Positions 35,061 through 43,200 of a stretch of 64,000 nt of DNA are shown piece after piece. The position numbers and the translations under genes are program-made. This stretch comes from Ruminococcus sp. YE71 (GTDB lineage Bacteria; Bacillota; Clostridia; Oscillospirales; Ruminococcaceae), in contig NZ_FPIR01000002.1 in NCBI RefSeq assembly GCF_900119155.1, positions 1 through 64,000 of the forward strand, given 5' to 3'. How positions within the stretch are numbered: the first letter of the stretch is position 1; each line of letters opens with the position of its first letter. The notes under the pieces are model-generated. The model did no database searches. It saw only the letters and a list, made by a program, of their open reading frames with translations, and was not told the DNA's origin.

Positions 35061-35430
35061 TACCTGCGGGTTTTACTGGGGGAAACCCGCCTTAGCTACG
35101 CACGGCTAGAAGAAAGGTTCTCCCCCTTGCCGTGCGAAGCTAAGGCGGCCCCCTTTCCAAAGACTTTTAATATGTTGGCAGGGGGATGTGTTCGGGAAGA
35201 TATACTCTCACCATTTTATAAGAGACCATCTGACAAATACCGCATATGAAGCGTTAACCACTATCGAACGTCTTTTTGGCAAGGAACAGACAATATTGCA
35301 GAAGAATTGCAATATTTCCGACCTACGCAAAATTAGGAAGAAACTTCCAAAAGTCAAAAAGTATTAAAAATTTTAGGAAAGGGGTTTGGGGGAGAACCCT
35401 TTTTTAAAAGGGTTTCCCCCAATAGAGCTC
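35061..35430. repeat. Copy 6 of the palindromic repeat family
   Basis: About 370 bases with no gene. The left part (35077-35180) carries GGGGGAAACCCGCCTTAGC, two inverted copies of the 19-bp unit around AGAAGAAAGGTTCTCCCCC, and CCAAAGACTTTTAATATGTTGG. The right end is the 33-base hairpin 35388-35420. The middle (about 35240-35340) is unique to this copy and includes a perfect AATATTGCAGAAGAATTGCAATATT hairpin-like segment written here only by position 35290-35315. Confidence 0.7.
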
Positions 35431-35448
35431 ACATAAAATGGGGCAAAA

Positions 35449-35478
35449 GCAAAGGGCGGGATAAAGTCACCCGCCCTT
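35449..35478 (-). terminator. Terminator of nadE
   Basis: Stem AAGGGCGGG with CCCGCCCTT, a 9-base loop, 14 bases after the nadE stop; moderate T-richness follows. Confidence 0.75.
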
Positions 35479-35491
35479 CGGAATGTGTTTT

Positions 35492-36247
35492 TTACTTGTT
35501 CGGGTCGTACTCGAACTTCGGCATGAGTCTCAGCTTGTGCAGGTTCAGAACGTGCATCCTGTCTATCCTCGCCTTTGTCTCGGGCTTGTCCGAAAGGTCT
35601 GTCTCGCCGCGGATGTAGCGGTCGAGCTCTGCGTATGTGAAGCCGAGGTTCTCCTCGTCCGTCTTTCCGCAGAGACCGTCGATAGGCACCTTGTGCGTCA
35701 GCTCATAGGGCAGACCCAGCGCGTCGCCGATGGCGATGACCTCTGTAACGGTCAGGTCGGACAGGGGGCTCACATCGCCTGCGCTGTCGCCGAACTTCGT
35801 CGAATAGCCTACCCAGTCCTCAGACATATTGCAGGTGTTGATGACACGTCCGCCGACGCACGCCGCCACCGCGTAAACGGTCGCCATGCGTATCCTTGCA
35901 GGGGTGTTGACCCTCGCCTGTTCGCTGACTTCGACCGACTTGCCTATCTCACCCAGCAGCGCCGAAATGGGGCTGCCCACGTTTATCTCGTAGCTCTTGA
36001 TACCGAGGTGCGAGACCAGCAGCCTGCTGCAATCGATGTCCGCCTGTTCGCCCTGAGGCATCAGCACGCCGATGACCCTGTCCTTGCCCAGCGCCGCAGC
36101 GCAGACCGCCGCCGCCACCGAGCTGTCCTTGCCGCCCGAGATGCCGAGCACCGCCTTCGTATCGGGAGAAGCGGTCTCCTCGAAATACTTCCGCACCCAC
36201 TCGATGAGCTGCGTCTTTACAGCTTCAACATCAAACTTCTTGCTCAT
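35492..36247 (-). CDS. nadE: NAD synthase, ammonia-dependent
   Basis: 251 residues from the ATG at 36247 (AAAGG 12 bases upstream). An in-frame ATG at 36268 overlaps the previous stop (ATGA) and could also be used. Makes NAD+ from deamido-NAD+ and ATP. The PP-loop GISGGKDSSVAAA lies near the N-terminus; NMSEDWVGYSTKFGDSAGDVSPL is the substrate-binding stretch. No glutaminase domain is present, so it uses ammonia. Last gene of a three-gene run. Confidence 0.95.
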   Translation of the reverse strand: MSKKFDVEAVKTQLIEWVRKYFEETASPDTKAVLGISGGKDSSVAAAVCAAALGKDRVIGVLMPQGEQADIDCSRLLVSHLGIKSYEINVGSPISALLGEIGKSVEVSEQARVNTPARIRMATVYAVAACVGGRVINTCNMSEDWVGYSTKFGDSAGDVSPLSDLTVTEVIAIGDALGLPYELTHKVPIDGLCGKTDEENLGFTYAELDRYIRGETDLSDKPETKARIDRMHVLNLHKLRLMPKFEYDPNK

Positions 36248-36264
36248 GTTAAACACGACCTTTC

Positions 36265-37131
36265 TCATTTTCCGAAAATGATATGATTGAACTCCATCAC
36301 AGTTTCCCACATTACATTCGTACAGTAAGTTGTCGGCTCGGCTTTCGCAGGCAGCCGCATCACGTAGCTGAAGCCTGCTTCCCCTGCGAGCCGTGCGGCT
36401 CTTCTCATGTGATAGCTGCTGCTCACGATGACCACGGGCTGCGAAGGGTCGGTGAGAGCCGCCGCGTTCACGAAGTTTTCCCTCGTGTCCGCCGCCTTGT
36501 CCTCGGTCAGCACCCTGTCGCCGTCGATGCCCTTTTCGGTCAGCAGCTGTTTCATGATATCCGCTTCCGTGCGCTCACCGTCGGCGGCGTTGCCGCCCGT
36601 CACGATGACCCTGCACGATGGATGCTTTTTCGCGTATTCGGCAGCCTTGTCCACCCTTGCGATGAGGTCGGCGTTCGGCTTCCCGTTTTCGAGAGCCATC
36701 CCGAGGACGATGATATTGTCCGCCTCACCCTCGGTATCCACAAGACCGCTGACAGCCGTCATCCCCGCGATGGTCAGCACAGCCGCCGTCAGCAGCGCCA
36801 GCGCCGTCCGCACCACGATGCCGAAGACCTTCACGGGCGTGAACTTTGCCGCCGTGAAAAATCCCGTCCTCACGTCCGCCGCCAGCACTATCATTATCCC
36901 GAAGATGACCGCCATATATCCCAGCGCCGTCCGATACCCGTCCGCCGCCGCGACGCATCCTATCCTATACAGCATATCCGCCGTGACGAACACCGCGAGA
37001 TACACCGTCATCAATATAAGCAAGTTTCCGACCGCCGCCCGAAAGCGCCCTATCCTGCGCCTTTTCCTCGGCGGTCTGTTCATCTGCCGCGAACCGTTGC
37101 GGTTCACAGCTCCATCTCTATGCAACGCCAT
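36265..37131 (-). CDS. YdcF/DUF218-family membrane protein
   Basis: 288 residues. Residues ~30-130 contain three hydrophobic helices after a very basic N-terminus (RPPRKRRRIGRFR). Residues ~140-285 are a DUF218 domain: NIIVLGMALENGKPN, VIVTGGNAADGERTEADIM, DTRENFVNAA, IVSSSYHMRRA. Relatives (YdcF, SanA, ElyC) act in envelope maintenance, and some bind nucleotide cofactors. It overlaps the GNAT gene by 28 bases but has its own GGGAGAG just before ATG. Confidence 0.88.
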   Translation of the reverse strand: MALHRDGAVNRNGSRQMNRPPRKRRRIGRFRAAVGNLLILMTVYLAVFVTADMLYRIGCVAAADGYRTALGYMAVIFGIMIVLAADVRTGFFTAAKFTPVKVFGIVVRTALALLTAAVLTIAGMTAVSGLVDTEGEADNIIVLGMALENGKPNADLIARVDKAAEYAKKHPSCRVIVTGGNAADGERTEADIMKQLLTEKGIDGDRVLTEDKAADTRENFVNAAALTDPSQPVVIVSSSYHMRRAARLAGEAGFSYVMRLPAKAEPTTYCTNVMWETVMEFNHIIFGK

Positions 37132-37604
37132 TTCTCTCCCATCACACTGAAATACTCTTCCTCATCCGACGCGGTTTCCCGAAAACCTGCCGCAAGGTAA
37201 CACCTCATAGCCGCAGGATTGTTCTCGAACACGCCGAGGGTCACCCTTCGCGCCCCGAGAAACTCTCTCGCGTACCTGACAGCGAGCCCCAGCATCTCTT
37301 TCCCGAGCCCTCTGCCCCGAAGCCTGTCATCCACGATGACGAACCCGAGCCGCACGGTGGTCTTCTCCTCGTCGGTGTACCGCAGTATCAGATGACCCAC
37401 CACGCCCGACTCGTCGAAAGCGGTCATGGGGAAGAAGGTGTCGCAGTCATCGAACTGCCTGTAGTGAGCCGCCATGTCCTCGCCCGTGATGGGGTAGTCC
37501 TCATATCTGTCCGCGCACCATTTCCTGAACGCGGTCTCGTCGCCGACCCACGAAACGATGGTATCGGCGTCGCAGGTTTTGAACGGTCTCAGCCTCAGCA
37601 TCAT
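37104..37604 (-). CDS. GNAT-family N-acetyltransferase
   Basis: About 166 residues. The start is one of two adjacent ATGs at 37604/37601 after GGAGG; the frame is open further up but runs through the promoter. The GNAT acetyl-CoA-binding loop is VDDRLRGRGLGKEML, followed by LGVFENNPAAMRCYLAAGF. Likely acetylates a small molecule or protein; substrate unknown. First in the GNAT-YdcF-nadE run. Confidence 0.9.
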   Translation of the reverse strand: MMLRLRPFKTCDADTIVSWVGDETAFRKWCADRYEDYPITGEDMAAHYRQFDDCDTFFPMTAFDESGVVGHLILRYTDEEKTTVRLGFVIVDDRLRGRGLGKEMLGLAVRYAREFLGARRVTLGVFENNPAAMRCYLAAGFRETASDEEEYFSVMGEKWRCIEMEL

Positions 37605-37660
37605 GCACCTCCGAAGTATCCGTCTGCGTCGTCTACGCAGTCTGAGCATCAATTATATAT

Positions 37661-37689
37661 AGTATACTACACACGGCGGAAGATGTCAA
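37661..37689 (-). promoter_or_regulatory. Promoter of the GNAT-ydcF-nadE run
   Basis: TTGACA-N17-TATACT. Its -35 box lies 20 bases after the stop of the AraC-type regulator, and no terminator is seen between, so read-through is possible. Confidence 0.88.
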
Positions 37690-37708
37690 GCCGACTTGCA
37701 AACGCCCC

Positions 37709-39919
37709 TCAGAACAGGTTGTTTCGGTAGCTGTTCGGGGTGACGCCCGTCGTCTGTCGGAACTGCCGCATGAAATATTTCTCGTCCGTGTAGCCGCATT
37801 TGAACGAGACCGCCGAGATACCGATGTTGGTGGTCAGCAGGAGATATTTCGCCATGGCGATGCGGCTCATTATCAGATCCTGATGGAAGCTGATCCCGAA
37901 AATGTCCTTGTACGTGGCGCGGAAATGCCCGTAGCTCAGGTGGAAATCGCGGCAGGTCATCTGCGCGTCCCACTCCTTCCCGGGGTCGCGGTACATGGAG
38001 TTCCTGACTTGCAGATAATCCTTATAGTATGCGTGGTGCCGCTCTTCCGAGAGCTGTTTGATCTTCATGTTGATGTCCTCGCTCAGGGCGGCGATGCACT
38101 CGTTGATGTTCCTGTCCGCCGACACCTCGCCCCGTGCCATGAAGAGCGTGTCGAGCCCCCTCTCCTGAATGTAGAGCGGCGAATGTGAGATGATGATCTC
38201 CAGCTTATCCATGATGAGCGGCACCTTCTCCTCCGTGAACTTGCTTGAAGCCGCCACGATGTACTGCTTGTCCGACAGCTTTCCGCAGAAACCGCCGATG
38301 CTCCCTGCGATTTGGTTCAGGCATTCCGCGATCTCCATATCCAGCCTTACCGAGAGATTCTTCTTGTCGATGCGGCTGTCGTCCGAGTAGATGCCCGTGC
38401 GTATCATTATAACAGGTATCTTTCCGTCCTCGCCGAGCTTTTTGCAGGCGTTGACAAGCTCGCTGGTGAAGCCCTGCTTATTGTAGAGCCCCGTAGCCGT
38501 GTCGTGGAACTCCGACAGATTGCTGCACTCAAGGAGCGTGTTGATGTCGTTTTTCATGCGGAGCACCTGCAAGGCGTTGACGGTTATCTTCAGCCATTCT
38601 ATCATGACCGAATCGTAGGTGTCGGGAGTGGTGTACTGGAAAATGAAGTGCCCGAACTCCTTGCCCTCCGAAAACAGCGGCGTGAAAAACAGGAACTTCT
38701 TGTCCCCCGCCCCGGGAAGCTCGGCAGGGAAGAGCTTCCCCCTTGTAAAGAACGCAGGCTCGTCGGAGCCCTTTTCGGGGCTGATAACACGGTAGCAGAT
38801 CATCGGCTCGTTGTTCGAGAACTCGTTCACCGAAGACTTCTGTGAGCGTGTACACCAGTCCTCGTGCAGACAGAGGTATATCCCCGAAACGTTCCTTATC
38901 AGGTATGAGAATTCCTGTAACGTGTGTATGTAGTCGGAGATGGAACGGCTGGTGACAGACTGCTGTTCAAAATTACCGCAGAAGTTCATATCGTTATACG
39001 CCTTCGTCTGCTGTATCTCCAGCAGTTCCTCGCGGAGATATTTTTTCTCCACCCCGCACGAGCAGGTGTCGCCCGTTATCATGTACCCCGAAGTGTCGAT
39101 ATCCTGCATCGGCGCCCCCGTGAGCTTCGAGTAGATCAGCGCCACTGCCTTTGCCCCGATAGCCATGCGGTTGCGCTGGTAGGTGGTCAGTATGGGGGAG
39201 TGGTATATCCTCTCGCCGATATGTTCATATCCGATGACGGTGAGGTCGTCGGGCGGAGTCAGATCGTTGTTGAACAGCTTGTCCAGAAGCCCGAAAGCCA
39301 TGTAGTCGTTGGCGCATATCACAGCCTGCGGAAGTCTGCGCTTTCCGCTGATGTAATCCTCCGCCAGCTTCTCACCCGAGTTGTTCCAGAAGTTTCCGAA
39401 GATCACGTTCTTCTCCCCGAAGGGCAGCCCCCTTTCCTCCATGATCTCCCTGACCCCGTCCACTCGCAGATGGGAAGTCTCGTAGGCTTCGTAGCCCGTT
39501 ATGATGTCGATATCCCTGATGCCGTGTACGTCGGTGAGGTGACGGGCGATGCACCTGAAATCCCTCTTCACATCCGTGTTGATGCAGGTGAAGCCCTCAT
39601 CCTTCGCGTCGGCGACGACGATGGGAATGTTCAGCTCCCTGATATGGTCGTGGATGCTGTCGATAAGGTCGGGGTAGATGAGCGACTCGTAAGCAAGTAT
39701 CAGCCCGTCAAGACGCTCGGAATGTACCAGCTCGTAGATCTTGTTCTCCACCTCAACGTCTGCAAAATACTCCGCGAAGTTGTAGACGTTTGAAAATACA
39801 GCGATGTCAATGCCCAGCTCATCGGCTTTTGAAAGTATGCCTTTGAGCAGCTGCCGCTGTTCACTCTGGGACGCTCGTGCGGTTATCACTCCGATGAGCG
39901 GACGATGGTCAGTATTCAT
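37709..39919 (-). CDS. LacI-type sensor / degenerate GGDEF / AraC-type transcription regulator
   Basis: 736 residues from ATG at 39919 (GGAG 7 bases upstream). Residues ~8-290 form a LacI-type sugar-sensor fold (LIGVITARASQSEQRQLLKG, AVICANDYMAFGLLDKLF, VIGYEHIGERIYHSPILTTY) ending in a Cys pair (TCSCG), as in the sensor-GGDEF protein at 25728-28067. Residues ~450-600 keep the start of a GGDEF domain (DTATGLYNKQGF), but the active site has become LSDKQY near residue 545. Residues ~635-736 are an AraC/XylS domain with two helix-turn-helices (LSYGHFRATYKDIFGISFHQ; GISAVSFKCGYTDEKYFMRQ). It is divergent from the xylanase gene and probably controls it. Confidence 0.93.
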   Translation of the reverse strand: MNTDHRPLIGVITARASQSEQRQLLKGILSKADELGIDIAVFSNVYNFAEYFADVEVENKIYELVHSERLDGLILAYESLIYPDLIDSIHDHIRELNIPIVVADAKDEGFTCINTDVKRDFRCIARHLTDVHGIRDIDIITGYEAYETSHLRVDGVREIMEERGLPFGEKNVIFGNFWNNSGEKLAEDYISGKRRLPQAVICANDYMAFGLLDKLFNNDLTPPDDLTVIGYEHIGERIYHSPILTTYQRNRMAIGAKAVALIYSKLTGAPMQDIDTSGYMITGDTCSCGVEKKYLREELLEIQQTKAYNDMNFCGNFEQQSVTSRSISDYIHTLQEFSYLIRNVSGIYLCLHEDWCTRSQKSSVNEFSNNEPMICYRVISPEKGSDEPAFFTRGKLFPAELPGAGDKKFLFFTPLFSEGKEFGHFIFQYTTPDTYDSVMIEWLKITVNALQVLRMKNDINTLLECSNLSEFHDTATGLYNKQGFTSELVNACKKLGEDGKIPVIMIRTGIYSDDSRIDKKNLSVRLDMEIAECLNQIAGSIGGFCGKLSDKQYIVAASSKFTEEKVPLIMDKLEIIISHSPLYIQERGLDTLFMARGEVSADRNINECIAALSEDINMKIKQLSEERHHAYYKDYLQVRNSMYRDPGKEWDAQMTCRDFHLSYGHFRATYKDIFGISFHQDLIMSRIAMAKYLLLTTNIGISAVSFKCGYTDEKYFMRQFRQTTGVTPNSYRNNLF

Positions 39920-40077
39920 GATTAACTCCTTCAATAGCTGATCGGTTCACTGTGGTAGCATAACACCGTCAGAAAGTACACTTTGCGATCAAATAAAACG
40001 GCTCCGAATGCCGAATAGGCACGAGAGATCAAAATTACCGATGGTTATGTCACTTTCAAATCGATCCCCCAATTAAT

Positions 40078-40105
40078 ATTATAACATATTATTCATAAAA
40101 TTCAA
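40078..40105 (-). promoter_or_regulatory. Promoter of the AraC-type regulator
   Basis: TTGAAT-N16-TATAAT, giving a leader of about 150 bases. Confidence 0.7.
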
Positions 40106-40147
40106 TAGCAAATCTGCATTTTTTTCACCAAATCTGCAAATCGTAGG

Positions 40148-40177
40148 TTGAAATGCACATCTGTGTTGTTGTACAAT
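40148..40177 (+). promoter_or_regulatory. Promoter of the xylanase gene
   Basis: TTGAAA-N18-TACAAT. The 18-base spacing and imperfect -10 fit a promoter that needs an activator. Confidence 0.65.
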
Positions 40178-40200
40178 ATAGTTAGAAATAATAACTATAT
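40176..40200. promoter_or_regulatory. Candidate operator of the xylanase promoter
   Basis: Perfect 9-bp inverted repeat ATATAGTTA-N7-TAACTATAT starting inside the -10 box and covering the start site. A further half-like ATAGTTTA follows at about 40207. Confidence 0.5.
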
Positions 40201-40272
40201 GTTGCTATAGTTTATTTATTTTTTCAAACGTCAGTCAAAATTTAAGATCTTTAAGGAGATGATCGGCTTATT

Positions 40273-43200
40273 ATGAAAAAGCACAAGAAATTGATGGCAT
40301 TTCTGGTAGCGCTCAGCTGCTTCGGAAGTATTGCAACAGCATTCCCGCAGTTTACCGCACCTGTATATGCCCAGGAGGTCGTTTACGACAGCTTCGAGCT
40401 CAACTATGACGGCTGGCACGGCACGGATACCTCTATCGAACTTACTGCTGATGACAACGGCGGTTTCGGCGATACCAGAGGTATGAAGGTAACAGGTCGT
40501 ACTTCCACAAAGGACGGCGCTGCTTCTTCCAAGGGACTTTACCTCTTCGGCGGCGTAAAGTACAACTACTCGATGCAGGTATTCAGCGAGAAGGACGCTA
40601 AGTTCAAGCTCACCCTGAAGTACATCGACGAAGAGACCAAGGAAGAGACCATCGTTACCCTTTCCGAAAAGAAGGTAAAGGGCGGAAAGTGGACAGAGCT
40701 CTCCGCAGACTACAAGGCACCCGAAGGTACCTATGAGTATGAGCTGACACTTACCAACGACCTGACCGACGACTTCGTTTTCGATGATGTCAGAGTAACT
40801 ACCGACCGCTCTACAGCAGTTGCAGACGCTGCTTCCACTAACTTAGGTCTGAAGGATGAGTTTGCAAACTACTTCCGTGTAGGTAACATCTTCAACGGCG
40901 GTACCATCAACAACTCCGCTATCCAGGGCATCATTCTCAAGGATCACAACGCAGTTGAGTGCGAGAATGAGACAAAGCCTTACGCTACCATCGTTCAGAA
41001 TGGTTCTACTGATACCAACGTCAAGGTAACTCTCAACAGCTGTGCAGCTATACTTGACTTCTGTGCAAAGAACAATATCGCTTTCCGCGGTCATACATTC
41101 GTATGGCACAGCCAGACCCCTGAGTGGTTCTTCAAGCAGGGCTTCAACAATAACAACGGATATGTAAATTCGTCTGTTATGGATCAGCGTATGGAAAGCT
41201 ACATCAAGAATATGTTCAATGCTTACGCTACTCAGTATCCGTCTGTAAACCTTTATGCTTATGACGTGTGCAACGAGGTCATCTACGATGGAACAGCCAA
41301 GACCGGCGGTCTCAGACCTACAAACAATACTGAGGGTCGTGACGGTTCTTCCGCATGGGTAAGAGTTTACGGCAACAACTCCTTCGTTGAAAAGGCATTC
41401 ACCTACGCAAAAAGATATGCTCCTAAGGGATGCAAGCTCTACTACAACGATTACAACGAGTTTGCATACGATAAGAAAGAGTGCATAAAGAATACTATCC
41501 TCATCCCGCTCCATAATAAGGGACTTCTCGATGGTATGGGTATGCAGTCTCATATCGACTGCAGCACCGGTCAGTGGGATTGGGGCAACACCCAGTCTTA
41601 CCTCGATGCAATGGATGATTACCTCAGCCTCGGCATCGACGTTCAGGTAACTGAGCTTGATATCTCCCGTGACGGCGGAAAATACACCGACCAGCAGCAG
41701 GCTGAGAAGTATAAGGCTATATTCAAGCACTGCAAGGAAGTCAACGAGAGCGGCAAGTACAAGGGCAAGGTAACTCTTGTTCAGGTATGGGGTCCTAACG
41801 ACAATAACTCGTGGGTAGGCACGAACAGTGCCGGTAAGCCCAACTATCCGCTTCTTTATGATGGAAACAATCAGCCTAAGACCGCATATAACTATATAAC
41901 CTCGATCATTGATCCTACGCTCTGGGGCAACGGCTCGGATGTCAACCCCGGCGGAAATGAGGATGAGCCCAACGACTTCGGCTGGTACTTCAACTACGGA
42001 TTTGAGAACGGTACTGATGTATTCTCCGGCAGAGGTGCTGCAAAGATTTCTTCGAGTACTGATACCGCATTCGTCGGCAGCCACTCGCTTTATGTAACCA
42101 ACAGAGAGAGCGCATGGAACGGTGCTTTGATGAAGCTTAGCAGCACATTCAAGGCTGGACAGGAGTACAGCTTCAGCGCTATCGTATCCTACCTCGACGG
42201 CCCCGAGACCGATACCTTCCACTTCACTCTCCAGTATGACGGTTCCGACGGCAAGACCTATTACGACAAGATCGACACCAAGGTGGTACCGAGAGGCTCC
42301 TGGGTACAGCTTGCAAACATGAACTACAAGCTCCCTGAGGGTGCGACCAATATGCAGATCTACGTTGAGACTGACAGCTCCACTACCTCGTTCTACATCG
42401 ACGAAGTTATCGGCGCTGTAGCAGGCACAGGCATCCTCGGACCTGACCCTGTTGAGATCCCCGTAGGCGACGATGTTCTGCTGGGCGATGTTGACGGCGA
42501 CGGCCAGATCACTATCAGCGACGCTGTTCTCGCTAAGAAGAGCATCAGCGGCGGCCTCGATGACGCAAGAGCCAAGAAGGCAGCTGACGTTGACAGAAGC
42601 GGCAAGATCGACAACGATGACGTTGATCTTATCACCAAGTATGTCGTAAACGCGATCACCGAATTCCCCGTAGCTGCAAAGCAGATCGATGTATCGGCTA
42701 TGGAAGCTAAATTCAAGAACGTAAAGAACGGCATCACCTATAAGTATGACGGCGAGAACAATCCTCTCTCGACTGTACGTTTCGGTGCAGACCCGGGCTG
42801 GATGGTCTACGACGGCAGACTCTACATCTACACCACCAACGACGCTTTCGAGACCAGAAACGACGGTCAGTATCAGGTAAACACCTACAACTCGGGCACC
42901 ATCAACTGCCTCTCTACCGCAGATATGGTAAACTGGACAGACCACGGTGCTATCCCGATAGCTAAGCAGAACGGCAGAACTCAGAACGGCTGCTGCTCGT
43001 GGGCAAGCGCTGCATGGGCTCCCGATGCCTGCTGGAAGATGATAAACGGCAAGCCTAAGTTCTTCCTCTACTTCGCAAACAGCGGCGGCGGAATCGGCGT
43101 TGTAACCGCTGACAGCCCCACAGGTCCCTGGACTGATCCGCTGGGTCATGCACTTCTTTCCCACAACTCTCCCAACTGCTCGAACGTTGAATGGATGTTC

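Larger units (their letters stand above)
39920..40272. other. Divergent regulator/xylanase intergenic region
   Basis: 353 bases holding the regulator promoter (40078-40105), the xylanase promoter (40148-40177), a 9-bp inverted repeat at the xylanase start site (40176-40200), and a ~95-base AT-rich xylanase leader with AAGGAG at 40252-40257. The part 39960-40070 shows no clear element. Confidence 0.7.
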
